A stretch of 64,000 nucleotides of DNA from Cellulomonas xiejunii (GCF_024508315.1 NZ_CP101987.1:4092001-4156000); one strand, 5' to 3'; positions 11,143-20,345 are shown, numbered from the stretch's first letter. Made by a program: numbers and translations. Notes: generated by a model not told the origin, from the sequence alone.

Positions 11143-12146
11143 GAACGTCCCCCGAGACGACTGCGCGCCATGTCCAGCACCACTGCGGTGTGCTTCAGGT
11201 CCTGCTCCTCGGCAGGGGTGTCCAGGATGAAGGTGGTGTAGCCGGCGTCGACGTAGCGGCCGATCTCCTCCCCGACCGTGGCGTAGTCGCCGACGAAGTA
11301 GGGGCAGAAGGTCTTGTAGCTCTTGAACGGCGCCATCCAGTACGTGCCCTGCTTCTCGACGGCCTGCGAGAGCTGCTGGTGCCATCGCGAGTCGGAGCGC
11401 GACATGGCCAGCCGGTGGGTCACCCGTCCCGCCCGGTCCTCGGGGAAGCGCCCGAGCGCGACCTCCCACGCCTCGACCGCCGTCGGGCGGGCGATCACCC
11501 CGATCCGCATGCCCTGGGTGAGAGCAGGATCCGCCGGTGGCTGCTGCTCGGGCTGCTGGGGGTAGACCATGGCGGTCGCGGAGAGGGCTCGCGCAGCGGC
11601 CAGGCCCGCCGGGGACGAGCCGGAGACCAGGAGACGAGGGACCAGCTCCGCCGGGAGGGCGGGTGTCAGGCGCAGACCTGTCACCGAGTAGTAGGCACCG
11701 TCGAAGGTGACCGCCTCGCGGGACGTGAACAGCGCCGTCATGATCGTCGCGTACTCGACGGCGCGGTCGTAGCGGGCGTCGTGGGGCAGCGCCTCGCCCA
11801 TCGCCACCAGGTCGCCGACGAACCCGCCCGCGACGATGTTCAGGTCCACACGTCGGCCGTGGAGGTAGGCCAGGTCGTTGACCAGCTTCGCAGCGGTGAA
11901 CGGGTGCATGTACGCCGACTGGACGGCGACCAGCGGAGCCAGTCGGGCGGTCGCCTGGATGACGACCTGGGCGACCAGCCAGGGATCCACGGACCTGTTG
12001 TCGGTGTAGATCAGGATCCCGTCATGACCGGCGGCGTCGCTCCAGGACGCGACCTGCGCGACCCGGTCGAGATAGTCCCGACCACCCTCCGGCGTCGAGG
12101 CCGGGCACGTGCCGAACACGGTCAGGTCCGTCGGGCGCCCGGTCAC
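11139..12146 (-). CDS. Luciferase-like (LLM class) flavin monooxygenase
   Basis: A 335-residue TIM-barrel flavoprotein of the bacterial luciferase/alkanesulfonate monooxygenase class. Features seen: GHDGILIYTDN after the first strand, the RVDLNIVAGG stretch, and a C-terminal region with GYTTFILDTP. Such enzymes use reduced FMN or F420; which one cannot be decided from the sequence. In NRPS-like clusters they often hydroxylate carrier-bound or free intermediates. GTG 12146 overlaps the stop of the transglutaminase-like gene and gives a start directly before the first barrel strand; the longer in-frame extension is antisense to that gene. Confidence 0.82.
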
Positions 12147-13087
12147 GGGGTCGCCTCGCCGACCGGGCCGGCGCTGCTCAGGGCGGGCGCCGTCCCGGGC
12201 CGGCGCCGGGTGAGCAGGGACACCGGCGCTGCGCGTCCCGCGTCCTGGACGAGGTCGACCCACTCGTCCGCGAGGCGCAGGACGGCAGAGCTCATCGCCT
12301 GCGCGGTGGGGACCTCGGACGGTGTCAGCAGGTCCCAGCGGACCAGGCTGTTGATCATGTGGGGGTCGAAGGCCGTCCACGCCCCGCCGAGCCTGACCTC
12401 GGGCCAGAAGTGCGGGAGCGAGTAGGGGCTGGACACCAGCAACCCGAAGCTGCGACGCGCCTCCCACCCCTCCTCGGTCGCCCGCCGTGCCAGGTGGAGG
12501 CTGGCCAGCTCGCAGTTGGCGAGCGAGGTCTCGGCGACGAACGACAGGTCGCCGTAGAGCGCCAGGGGGAGGATGTGGAAACGGAATTCCGACACCTCGG
12601 CGAAGAGCACGTCCAGCCCGTCGGGAGCATTCTGGGCTCGGCCGGTGCCCCCGACCTCGCGTTGCAGCATGAACTTCTGGTGCGACGGGCCAGCATCGGC
12701 ACCGAGAGCATTCAGCTCGGCCGCGCGCTGGAACTCGCACGCGTGCCGGGGCTCAGCCCAGCCGCATTCGGCGGACACCTCTACCTGGTAGCTGATCGGG
12801 CTGCCGTCCCCCACCGTCCGGAAGATCTCCGGCCACCGCCGCATCGCGAGGTAGCGGGGCGACGGCAGCCGCAGGGCGAGGGAGACGTTCGCCAGGTCCA
12901 GGTCGTCGAAGAAGAGCTCACCGCCGGACACGTCGTGGGGAAATCCGAGATCAAGCAGCTCGGTCAGCAGCGACGCGTCGAGCCGGTAGATCCGAAGAGC
13001 GGTGGACGCGTTCTTGTCGAAGATCCGGTACCGGTCGGGGACGAGGCGCACCCGGCCGACGATCGCGCCGAGGTCCTCAGCCGGCAT
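12143..13087 (-). CDS. Transglutaminase-like protein, candidate amide synthase
   Basis: A 314-residue protein with a transglutaminase/papain-type core. Cys192 lies in ANCELAS at the start of a helix, His226 in PHFWPEVRL and Asp241 in WTAFDPH: the Cys-His-Asp order and spacing match the family triad. In andrimid biosynthesis a transglutaminase homologue (AdmF) forms an amide between two carrier-bound substrates. The two free-standing ACP genes immediately upstream make a similar job plausible here. ATG 13087 is preferred because GGAGGAG lies five bases upstream; an ATG at 13117 lacks one. The gene overlaps the upstream ACP stop by 11 bases. Function is inferred, not shown. Confidence 0.7.
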   Translation of the reverse strand: MPAEDLGAIVGRVRLVPDRYRIFDKNASTALRIYRLDASLLTELLDLGFPHDVSGGELFFDDLDLANVSLALRLPSPRYLAMRRWPEIFRTVGDGSPISYQVEVSAECGWAEPRHACEFQRAAELNALGADAGPSHQKFMLQREVGGTGRAQNAPDGLDVLFAEVSEFRFHILPLALYGDLSFVAETSLANCELASLHLARRATEEGWEARRSFGLLVSSPYSLPHFWPEVRLGGAWTAFDPHMINSLVRWDLLTPSEVPTAQAMSSAVLRLADEWVDLVQDAGRAAPVSLLTRRRPGTAPALSSAGPVGEATP

Positions 13088-13358
13088 CCGACTCCTCCAG
13101 GAGGCCGGAGACGACATCCCACAGGACGCCGGGCGAGGAGAAGATCTCGAACCCGATGAGGTCGTCGGGGATCGTCACCTCGAAGGTGTCCTCGATCGTC
13201 ACCATGAGCCGGACGACGGTGAGCGAGTCGATGCCCAGGGCGGCCAGGTCGGTGTCGTGCTGGAGGACGCCGTCGGGGCCGACGAGCCCGATCAGGCACT
13301 CGCGCAGCGCGCCCTCGAACCGAGGGTCGAGGGCGGTGGCGAAGGGCTGCTCAGGCAC
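13077..13358 (-). CDS. Discrete acyl/peptidyl carrier protein 1
   Basis: A 93-residue carrier protein. The phosphopantetheine attachment motif is LGIDSLTVV, followed by a helix, an acidic EDTF stretch and the IPDDLI region typical of ACPs, so the protein can be modified by a phosphopantetheinyl transferase. None is seen in the window. GTG 13358 is chosen because GAGAGG precedes it and the carrier fold begins soon after; an upstream ATG at 13415 would add 19 basic residues. It is one of two carriers at the head of the operon and is a likely partner of the adenylation enzyme and the transglutaminase-like protein. Confidence 0.82.
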   Translation of the reverse strand: MPEQPFATALDPRFEGALRECLIGLVGPDGVLQHDTDLAALGIDSLTVVRLMVTIEDTFEVTIPDDLIGFEIFSSPGVLWDVVSGLLEESDAG

Positions 13359-13555
13359 GGAGGCTCGCCTCTCTGACCTGGGACGACGGAACCTGACGGG
13401 TCGATCCGCGGTCATGTCCGGACCCGCGGGCCGTACTGACGACGAGATCACGACAACAGAGGACGACAACGCCGTGCGACACGTGTTTCTCCCTTGGAAG
13501 CGCGAGTGCTGGACCAGCCGTGCGGGTGGGCGCGCGGCCACCCGCGGGCCGCTCG

Positions 13556-13873
13556 TCAGCTCGCGGCCACCACGCGATCCGGGCTCAGCCCGGCGAGGTA
13601 GCGATGGACGGACCGCGCCGAGTCCCACGTCTGGATGACATCGCTGTCCGGTGGCTGCAGGTCATATCTGAACCGAAACCCGAGCACGTGCTGGAGCCAG
13701 ATGAAGCTGACCGAGTCGATCAGCACCTCGGTGTCGTAGTCGACCCGACCCTCTGCTCCCTGGAACGCCATGCACTCGGCGATGATCGCCGTGATGTCGT
13801 CACCGGTGATCAATGGCTCGTCGAAGTTCGTCTTCACAATTTGGCACACATTCGATCGACGGGCATGGTACAC
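13556..13873 (-). CDS. Discrete carrier protein 2
   Basis: A 105-residue acidic small protein with a carrier motif LIDSVSFIWL, in which Ser after Asp is the expected phosphopantetheine site, preceded by DYDTEV and followed by two helices. It diverges from carrier 1 (the usual leucine after the serine is valine), so the two probably hold different substrates. It is the first gene of the minus-strand operon. The start is unclear: GTG codons at 13873, 13849 and 13837 are in frame and none has a good ribosome site. The gene is less GC-rich than its neighbours near its 5' end. Confidence 0.72.
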   Translation of the reverse strand: MYHARRSNVCQIVKTNFDEPLITGDDITAIIAECMAFQGAEGRVDYDTEVLIDSVSFIWLQHVLGFRFRYDLQPPDSDVIQTWDSARSVHRYLAGLSPDRVVAAS

Positions 13874-13895
13874 AGGACGAAATGTCCACTCAAAC

Positions 13896-13907
13896 GTGAT
13901 CGATCAC
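13896..13907. promoter_or_regulatory. Palindrome in divergent promoter region
   Basis: The 283 bases between the carrier 2 gene (leftward) and the glycosyltransferase gene (rightward) are the most AT-rich part of the cluster and must hold both promoters. A perfect 12-bp palindrome, GTGATCGATCAC, lies 23 bases upstream of the carrier start. CATACT at about 13976 could be a -10 element for the glycosyltransferase. The palindrome is a plausible operator, but no regulator gene is present in the visible cluster. Confidence 0.35.
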
Positions 13908-14156
13908 CCCTGCAAAACACCGACAGCGGAGCGCGGTCGGCAAGCTCAGCGTGTCACGCTTCGGACAACCTGGGTCATACTAGCCCTAGAGACGTGCGGG
14001 GCGCCACAAGCGATGTTGATCACGGAAAGGTCGTTCCTGACCGGTGGCCCGCGGAGCCGATCGGCTCGTCACCGACGGCGCAGCAGCACCGACCCGTGAA
14101 GTATCGTGACGCCCTCCTGCCAGTACGTCTCATCGGCCCAGGAGGGTGTGTCCAGC

Positions 14157-15272
14157 GTGGCGTCACAGCGAGGGATATCCGTCGTCGTTCCGGTGAAGGG
14201 CCGGGTGCCGCTGATGCGGGCACAGCTCGCGTCACTGCGCACCGCCATGGAGCACAGTCCGGAGCCCGCGGAGGTCGTCGTCGTCGACGACTCGGAGCCC
14301 GACGACGCCGAGGCCCACCGCGTGAGCTGCCGTGAGCTGGGTGCCCGCTACGTGCCCGGTCCCCGCCACGTCGGCGCCAAGCGCAATCTGGGGGTCGATC
14401 AGGCCAGGTACGACCTGATCCTGTTCACGGACTCCGACTGCCGGGTGTCGCCCGACGTCCTCAAGCGTCACGTCACGACGCTGCGCGACGCGGACAGCAC
14501 GGTCGGGGGCGTCTCGGGCCCCACCTTCGTGGATCACGGTCGGACGCGAGGCGGCCGGATCATGCGGTGGTCGAGGTTGATCAACGACGACCTGGAGCGT
14601 CCGGGCAGGGCCGCGAAGGTGACGTGGGCGACCACGACCAACCTCGTCGTGCGCAGGGAGGTCTTCGAGGAGGTGGGCGGCTTCCCGTCGGAGAGCCTGG
14701 ACATCGTCGGTGGCGAGGACTGCGACCTCGGCATCAAGATCACCGACGCCGGCTACACGATCGTGTGCGACCCCGACGCGGTCGTCCTCCACGACCACGC
14801 CATCACGGAGTCCCTCGCCACGGCAGCCAGGCGGCTCCACGGCTACGGCCGCTCGGAGCAGTGGGTGTGCAGCGTCCACCCGCATCACCGTCGACCGGTG
14901 CTGAACGCCTTCACGGTCGCGTCGACGGCCGCCCTCGCCGGCATCGCGCTGGCACCGCGTAGCCGGGGTGCCGGTCTGCTGGCAGGGCCCGCCGTCCTCG
15001 CCCTCGTGGTCGCCGCGCGCGCCCGCGGGTTGCGGGACGAGGAGCGGGCCGTGGGCGGCGGCGGCACCGCCGAGCGGCTCGCCTGCGCCGCGGTCGACCT
15101 GCTGTTCGACCTCGGCGGCTTCCAGGCGGCACTCCAGATGGGCCGCCCGAGCGGTCTGGTCACGGGGCTCAGGCCCGCCGACGACGTCCGACCCGAGGGC
15201 GGCGGCGGGCGCCCGCCTGGTAGGTCGTGGCTACCTGTGGAGGGAACTGGCTGGTCGCCGGCTGGAGGCTGA
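14157..15272 (+). CDS. Family 2 glycosyltransferase with C-terminal membrane segment
   Basis: A 371-residue GT2 enzyme. The nucleotide-sugar site begins ISVVVPVKGR, VVVDDSE follows, the metal-binding motif is LFTDSDCRV, and GGEDCDLGIKI supplies the catalytic-base region. Residues about 255-300 include one or two hydrophobic segments, so it is probably membrane-attached. GTG 14157 follows AGGAGG by 11 bases; GTG 14148 and 14106 are alternatives. It is transcribed away from the operon. It could glycosylate the cluster product or belong to cell-envelope metabolism; the sequence does not decide. Confidence 0.8.
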   Translation: MASQRGISVVVPVKGRVPLMRAQLASLRTAMEHSPEPAEVVVVDDSEPDDAEAHRVSCRELGARYVPGPRHVGAKRNLGVDQARYDLILFTDSDCRVSPDVLKRHVTTLRDADSTVGGVSGPTFVDHGRTRGGRIMRWSRLINDDLERPGRAAKVTWATTTNLVVRREVFEEVGGFPSESLDIVGGEDCDLGIKITDAGYTIVCDPDAVVLHDHAITESLATAARRLHGYGRSEQWVCSVHPHHRRPVLNAFTVASTAALAGIALAPRSRGAGLLAGPAVLALVVAARARGLRDEERAVGGGGTAERLACAAVDLLFDLGGFQAALQMGRPSGLVTGLRPADDVRPEGGGGRPPGRSWLPVEGTGWSPAGG

Positions 15273-15505
15273 CGATTCATCAGGGATGACGACCACGCCG
15301 ACGGTCGTGATGGTGGCCCCGTCGACCGTCGCCAGGAGCCGATCCGGCCCGTGACCGGGACACGCCGCGTACCGCCGGTCACCGGACCTCGGGACGAGGC
15401 AGTGCCCTGGTCGGGGCGGGCAACCTTGAACGTCAGAGCGCCGCCCGCGCCGATCGGACCCGACCGTTCACCTTGGTGGCAGCGGCGGAGGCATAGGCTC
15501 GGATC

Positions 15506-16120
15506 GTGCGGACAGTGCCGGCGATCTTGGCGGAAGCCGAAGCGATCGACTGGGCACTCTGGGATGTGCAGCCGCAGGACCGCCTGTGGGACTACCGGGC
15601 GTCGAGTGTCCCCGCTGCTTTCGCGTGCATCGCGGGAGTGCGGAGCAAGTCCGACGCAGATGACGCGTACAACCGGATCATGGACGCGCTCGGCCACAAC
15701 CACAGCGGTACTCCGTACCCGGCGATGGTGGCCGGCGCCCGCTTGCTGGCTGAGCTGGTGCCGCTGCTCCGCGGCTGGCAGTCAGCGACCGTGGTCAACG
15801 TCCTGACCGACTGCTACCTGTGGACGCGGGGAGAGGCCGAGGTCGTCACGAAGGATGGTCGGACCTATGACCCGGGCGCGGAGACAGCGCTGCGCCAGTG
15901 CCAAGGTCACGTGTACGAGCGCCGTCGCGGTTTCGCCAGCGCCCACCGGGACCTCAGCGAGTCGGCCGACAGGACGGGGCGTCGGGAGTGCGCCCGAGCC
16001 TGCCGACCGCGCGGCGCATCCGCCTGCTGCCCTGCCGTACGTAAAGCATCCAGCCCCGATTTTCAACCTATCTTGCATCTCGAGACGACATGTCGGTTGT
16101 CGAGATGCACGACAGATTGA
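15506..16120 (+). CDS. Hypothetical protein, 3' end overwritten by transposon end
   Basis: A 204-residue frame of unknown family starting at GTG 15506. Residues 1-150 look like a real folded protein (regular hydrophobic pattern, WDYRASSVPAAF, then TDCYLWTRGEAE). The last 50 residues are low-complexity Arg/Cys-rich and read into the right transposon end at 16037-16090. The original C-terminus therefore seems to have been replaced when the element inserted. Similar single small proteins of actinobacteria act as immunity proteins, but I cannot assign this one. The 233 bases before it hold nothing recognisable. Confidence 0.5.
   Translation: MRTVPAILAEAEAIDWALWDVQPQDRLWDYRASSVPAAFACIAGVRSKSDADDAYNRIMDALGHNHSGTPYPAMVAGARLLAELVPLLRGWQSATVVNVLTDCYLWTRGEAEVVTKDGRTYDPGAETALRQCQGHVYERRRGFASAHRDLSESADRTGRRECARACRPRGASACCPAVRKASSPDFQPILHLETTCRLSRCTTD
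16037..16090. mobile_element. Tn7-like right end R1 (no left partner in window)
   Basis: The end reads GTACGTAAAGCATC, then TTTTCAACCTATC about 22 bases on, then GCATCTCGA. This is the layout shared by all right ends here: two TnsB-site-like repeats about 22 bp apart, then a terminal GCATCTCGACA. The terminal block is altered (GCATCTCGAGACGACA), so the exact boundary is uncertain. No matching left end occurs between base 1 and 16036, so its element extends beyond the window or has lost its left end. Confidence 0.65.
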
Positions 16121-16180
16121 CCGCCCCGCAGCGGCGTACTTTGACCGAGCGCACCCACGCGGGTGGGCTCAGTCAAAGTA
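16098..16180. mobile_element. Tn7-like left end L1
   Basis: It starts TGTCGAGATGC, then CAGATTGACCG, and about 40 bases in has TACTTTGACCGAG facing an inverted copy CTCAGTCAAAGTA at 16168-16180. The same pattern occurs at L2, L3, L4 and the relic L7. TGT at the tip and multiple internal repeats are what Tn7-family ends look like; the repeats are probably TnsB binding sites. Confidence 0.7.
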
Positions 16181-16531
16181 GGAACCGGGGTTCTTGGCCG
16201 ACGACGTACGCACCCGACGCGGGGCCAACGCCCTCGACGATCTGGCGGGCCTGGTCCGATGGCCGGGTCCAGCACCGCGGCGTCCGGCTAGTACAAGGTC
16301 TGCGGCGGGGTGCGCCAGGCTTCGGTGCAACTCGCGCGACCGGTGGGCCGTAGCCACCGCCTCCTCGTCGAGTGCGCCGACCGCACCCGGCTCGTCGACC
16401 CCACCCTGCGACACCCAGAGCGACCTGGAGGCACCGCCGAAGCGGTCGCCGGTGGACGTCCATGGCAGGTCGTGCTCGACGGTCACACGAGTCCCCTTCC
16501 ACTCGAACTCTCGCGGCGTGCTGCCCGCCAT
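16169..16531 (-). CDS. Hypothetical protein, decayed C-terminus
   Basis: A 120-residue frame whose first 70 residues look coding (MAGSTPREFEWKGTRVTVEH, then PWTSTGDRFGG), while the rest is Arg/Ala-rich and reads into transposon end L1. It overlaps the 3' end of the next gene upstream by 49 bases. I recognise no family. It may be a small immunity-type protein cut short by the element border. Confidence 0.35.
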   Translation of the reverse strand: MAGSTPREFEWKGTRVTVEHDLPWTSTGDRFGGASRSLWVSQGGVDEPGAVGALDEEAVATAHRSRELHRSLAHPAADLVLAGRRGAGPGHRTRPARSSRALAPRRVRTSSAKNPGSYFD

Positions 16532-17307
16532 CGAGCGACCACGTCAGCATCGGGTCGACCCCAGTCGCCGTCGATCCACAGGCTGTCGAGGAAGCTCGCC
16601 GCAGGTGCGAGCGGGACGCCGTGCCGCGCCGTGAAGTCCCCGACCGTCTGCAGCTCGGCCAAGGACCACCAACTCTCGATCCCCCCGAAGAGACCCCCGT
16701 ACGTGATGTCGACGATCGCACGCACCGCGTCCCGGACGTCGCGCTCATCGAGGCCGAGCGCGGCGACCTGGTCCCGGCCGGGGTCCGGGAACGGCCGGCC
16801 CGGGCCGAGACCGGTCAGATGGTGCGACTCGTACCAGCCCCTGAATGCGTCCGGCCCGTCGACGGTCATCCACTGCCAGAGGTGGTCCTCGAGCGTCACG
16901 AGCTCCGCAGCGCGCAGACCCACGGCCGCGCGCCAGCGGGCGAAGGTGGCCAGTGCGACCGCCTGCCGGGCCCTGACCGACAGGTCCGAGTACAGCGCAG
17001 GACTCCGCCACGACAGCAGCTCCCGCGCTACGGAATACGTCGCGCCGGTGTCGCCGGTGCCCCAGGGTGCGAGGTCGACGACGTCGACGACCGTGTCTCC
17101 CCGGAGTTCCCGGGCATGGGGACGACACGCGATGTCGACGTCGACCGGGAAGCCGCTGCCGGCTCGCAGGGCTGAACCCGAGTCGACGGCGGCCGCCTTC
17201 TCCTCGAACCGGTGGGTCACGCCGTCGCTGTCATCGAACTCGATCTCGACGAAGCCGGGGAAGTCGTCGGAGATCCATCTCGTGGCGCGACCACGGAGCA
17301 TCAGCAT
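16483..17307 (-). CDS. Hypothetical protein (274 aa)
   Basis: A soluble protein starting MLMLRGRATRWISDDFPGF, followed by an EEKAAAVDSG stretch and a long helical C-terminal half rich in Trp and Asp. The N-terminal part resembles widespread actinobacterial hypothetical proteins in which a short beta-rich head precedes the rest. No catalytic motif is apparent. ATG 17307 (or 17301) is chosen because the frame upstream belongs to the C-terminal half of a frameshifted neighbour. There is no clear ribosome site, in line with translational coupling to that neighbour. Confidence 0.5.
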   Translation of the reverse strand: MLMLRGRATRWISDDFPGFVEIEFDDSDGVTHRFEEKAAAVDSGSALRAGSGFPVDVDIACRPHARELRGDTVVDVVDLAPWGTGDTGATYSVARELLSWRSPALYSDLSVRARQAVALATFARWRAAVGLRAAELVTLEDHLWQWMTVDGPDAFRGWYESHHLTGLGPGRPFPDPGRDQVAALGLDERDVRDAVRAIVDITYGGLFGGIESWWSLAELQTVGDFTARHGVPLAPAASFLDSLWIDGDWGRPDADVVARWRAARRESSSGRGLV

Positions 17308-17681
17308 GAGACATGATCGCAAGGACCACCGGGAGGATGACGGCACTGTCGACAACCGCGCGGCGACAAGGGCGCCGTGCAACCGGACGAGATCGTCAGG
17401 GCCCTCCAGGTCCAGCACCCACTGCCGCCGCGGTGCTGCCGTGACGGGGCCAGCACGACCCCTTCGAGTTCGTCACCTACGGCCTTCGCGCCGGCCAGTT
17501 CGTCGAGAGCCGCACGCCTGCCCGCGGACTGCAAGGGCTCGTCCAGGTCGAGCCCGGAGAGGAGCGTGAGCGAGGCGTTGATCGGCATCACTCGGATGAC
17601 GTCACGCTCGATGTGGACGCGCTGTTCGTCGGGTGCGGCGTTGCCGCCGCGACCGAAGGTCGACCCGAGGCGTAGTCGCAC
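17301..17681 (-). pseudogene. Frameshifted hypothetical gene
   Basis: The frame reads sensibly from the IERDVIRVMPINASLTLLSG stretch through VGDELEGVVLAPSRQHR, then becomes Cys/Pro-rich nonsense. At the same point another frame picks up LDLEGPDDLVRLHGALVAAR, which continues the helical pattern and runs on into the next gene without a stop. A single-base shift near 17425 would join the two. The protein family is unknown. Confidence 0.4.
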
Positions 17682-17700
17682 CCACCGACTTGGACGACGG

Positions 17701-17715
17701 TCTAGTCAGACTATC
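17701..17715. repeat. Solo transposon-end-like repeat
   Basis: TCTAGTCAGACTATC matches the outer repeat of right ends R5 (TAGTCAGACTACC) and R2 (TCAGACTATC). No GCATCTCGACA terminus follows. It may be the relic of an erased right end between the two gene groups of unit B. Confidence 0.35.
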
Positions 17716-17800
17716 CATGCCGTTTCCCCGCAGTACCGCGCCGGCCGTGCCATTCTCGCGCCAGGACGCGTCGCGACGGCGCGCGGCGAGGGAGGGACCT

Positions 17801-18364
17801 GTGCACCTGCGGCTGATCGGTTACTGGCGCAACGACGAGCACCCCGGCTACCCCGACCCTCGTGAGCTCGTCGACGAGAGCTGGGACGCAGACGACCGCT
17901 ACGCGGTCAGCTCCTACTTCAGGTCCGGAACATACCTGCGCGGCTGCATGGGCATGTCCCCGTGCCGGTTCTGCGGGAAGCACAACGGCGCGTCCGAGTT
18001 CACCGACGGCGTCCTGGTCTGGCCGGAGGGCTTGACGCACTACGTCGAGGATCACGGTGTCCGACTTCCCGGGACGATCGAGAGGTACGTGCTCTCCCGG
18101 ATGGACCGGCTCGAGTCCCCGGTGGTGTCGGTGGACTGGTGGGTGGCAGGGGCGGATCCCACCGGTGGGCCGCTCGAGCCGCTCGAGCGATTGGTCTGGC
18201 AAGGCAACGCGCAGCTGGCACAACAACCCGGCCGCAGGTTCCCTGGCCTTTTCGTCCAAGGAGACACGCTCTCCAATCACGTGGACGGGCCACGGTCGGC
18301 TCAACTGCTGCGCTGGTACGAACAGATGATGCAGGCAGCGGGACGCGACGAGCTCCCGTACTGA
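17801..18364 (+). CDS. Hypothetical protein with short Cys motif (187 aa)
   Basis: Starts at GTG 17801, five bases after GGAGGG, with MHLRLIGYWRN as first residues. It contains GYPDPRELVDESWD, then CMGMSPCRFCG, whose three cysteines could bind metal, then WPEGLTHYVEDH and VDWW. This is a recurrent actinobacterial family without a known function, often in accessory DNA next to toxin-immunity type genes. No membrane segment or signal peptide is visible. Confidence 0.65.
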   Translation: MHLRLIGYWRNDEHPGYPDPRELVDESWDADDRYAVSSYFRSGTYLRGCMGMSPCRFCGKHNGASEFTDGVLVWPEGLTHYVEDHGVRLPGTIERYVLSRMDRLESPVVSVDWWVAGADPTGGPLEPLERLVWQGNAQLAQQPGRRFPGLFVQGDTLSNHVDGPRSAQLLRWYEQMMQAAGRDELPY

Positions 18365-18474
18365 CCCGACGCACGACGTGACGCCGGAGGCGTGCGATCT
18401 GGGACGCTTCGAGACTCGATGCGGTGTCGCGCCGCCGCCTACGGTGATCTCGAGCGGATGATGGAAGCAGCCGC

Positions 18475-19164
18475 TCACGCCCCCGCGGCGGCAAGTTCGC
18501 GGCTGGCGCGGAACTCCTCGGCGGCGGCCTCGGTCGTGTACTCGACCAGGGCGACCTTGTGCTCGCGAAGCACCTCGAGCACCTGTTCTGGGGTGGCGTA
18601 GAAGAATTCCCGGCGGGTGTTGATGCGGTTGACACGCTGGTCTGCGAAGTGCCGGTGCAGCATCGTTTCGATGCCGAACGCGTCCTCGGAGAAGAAGAGG
18701 GCGTGCACGTCGAACGTGAACGGCACCGAGGCGTCCCCGAGCTCGCGCACTCGGTCCATCGGCTCCAGGCGGCGGGTCATGCCGATCTTCACGACGTCGG
18801 GACCGAACGCGCCGACGTTGGAGATGACGTAGACGTAGCCGGCGCGGACATTCGCGGCCCGGTAGTCGACGTCGGCGATGGACTTGTCGATCTCGGCGAG
18901 CTTGGCCTGCAGCTCCGCGGCGCCCGCCTCGTCCCCACGGGCCTGCAGCGCGGCGAGTGCGTTCGCGTAGTGCTCCCGCTCCTTGTCCAACTTCTCACGG
19001 GCACGCCGCAGCTCATCCTCCACGCGCTTCTCCTCCCGCAATCGGGCCTTCTCCTCGCGCTCGGCCTCCTTGGCGGCCTGGACGGCGGCCAGGTGCCTGG
19101 CGGCGAGCTCGAGCTCGCGGATCCGCAGCCCGTGGTACTCGGGAGTGATGGCAAGGCGGATCAT
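18475..19164 (-). pseudogene. C-terminal half of DUF4041/GIY-YIG (T5orf172) protein
   Basis: A 229-residue segment: a charged coiled coil (residues about 20-90) typical of DUF4041, then a T5orf172-type GIY-YIG nuclease domain with GYVYVISN, VVKIGMTRR and HRHFADQRVN. It is in the same frame as, and immediately follows, an amber stop ending the preceding segment; the junction is TAG ATG. Intact homologues are one protein of about 480 residues. Either the gene is a pseudogene by nonsense mutation, or translation restarts at the ATG that follows the stop. Related proteins are found in phages and defence islands. Confidence 0.6.
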
Positions 19165-19920
19165 CTACCCATTACTCGCGACGCGCTCGACCACTCGTGT
19201 CAGGCGCTGCTGGGCGGTGGTGAGGCCGCCTGCCCTCACGGCCTTGATGGCGTTCTCGGCTTCAGCGTTGTAGGCCGAGAGCATCGTCCTGGACATCGAC
19301 TCGACGAACTTGCGCCCCTTGGCTGCGGAGCCGTCGAACGTGAAGTTCGACGTGGCGGTGACGGCCCGCTTGTCAGAGACGGTGGCCTTGATCTGGGCGC
19401 GTACGCGGGCAAGTTCGGCGGACAGGGTGGCGGATGCTTCTGCGGGGTGCTCGAAGTCGTACAGCCCGAACTCCTGGAGGTTGATGGCGTGCCGCACGTC
19501 CAGGGCCTGTTGCTGGAGAGCCCCGAACTCGGCGCGCGCCGCAGCGACCTGCGCGGCGTGCTGCTGCTGGGTCTGGTTGATCTGCTCGCCCAGGCTCGTC
19601 AGTTGGGCCTGGGCGGCGGCGGTCTGCTGCTGGATCTCGGCGAGGGCGAGGGCGCCAGCGGCCTCAAGGGTGGCGCGCAACTGCGCATTCTCGGCAGCAA
19701 GGTCCTTGGCCGCGCCGCGCGCGTTGAACAGCCCGATCTTGCGACCCCCGGCTGACTGCGTCTGCTGGGGCGCTGGCGGCTGGGGCTCGTTGGCCTGCGG
19801 ATAGACAGCTGCGGGGGGTTGAGCCTGGGCGACGTGCTCCGTCCAGTGCGCACCGTCCCAGTAGCGCACCTGGCCGGGGACGTGGGGGTCGGGGTACCAG
19901 TTCGCCGGGGGCGTCGTCAT
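19165..19920 (-). pseudogene. N-terminal half of DUF2510-DUF4041-GIY-YIG protein
   Basis: A 251-residue segment starting MTTPPANWYPDPHVPG, with WDGAHWTEHV completing a DUF2510 domain (common actinobacterial N-terminal module). A Pro/Gln-rich linker, a long coiled coil and the DUF4041 core follow, with AYNAEAENAIKA near the end. It stops at TAG directly before the ATG of the GIY-YIG half. Ribosomes could reinitiate there and give two subunits. The neighbouring GC content and codon use look ordinary, so the mutation may be recent. Confidence 0.6.
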
Positions 19921-20079
19921 GATCGCGACGGTATTCGCGGACGGTCGTCGGTGTGACCCCAATGTTCAGATATCACCCTGAAGCGTCCGCGTTTGGGGCG
20001 ACTACTGAATCGGAGCCGGGCGAACGACACTTCACCAGCTTGCCTTTCCCCTCAGGCGCGGCGTGCAGCTGCCTTCTGC

Positions 20080-20345
20080 GCTCGGATCGTGAACGTGTGG
20101 CCGGGGCGCTCCATGCCGGGGCGCCGCCCTGCAACCACGTCCACGCTTCAGCACGAGTGCGGCCGTCCTGGGTGATCGCGAACATCTGGACCGGCACAAG
20201 GCGTCGACGCCCCGGCGGGTAGGTCGAGATCTCGTGCGATGAACGACGGCGGGTACCCGATGCGTTCGCCATCGACGAGGACAATGACCGCGTTCGGGTC
20301 GACCTTGTTCGTCGGCTCGCGTTGGAGGACTCCGTCCTTCCAACG
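20080..20345 (-). pseudogene. HIRAN-like domain relic, frameshifted
   Basis: On the minus strand one frame reads WKDGVLQREPTNKVDPNAV, then DGERIGYPPSFIARDLDLP, which is characteristic of HIRAN-type or related nucleic-acid-binding modules. The pattern then shifts to another frame as LVPVQMFAITQDGRT and AEAWTWLQGG. No start codon or continuous frame exists, so it is a broken gene. The rest of 19921-20321 holds nothing else I can identify. Confidence 0.4.
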
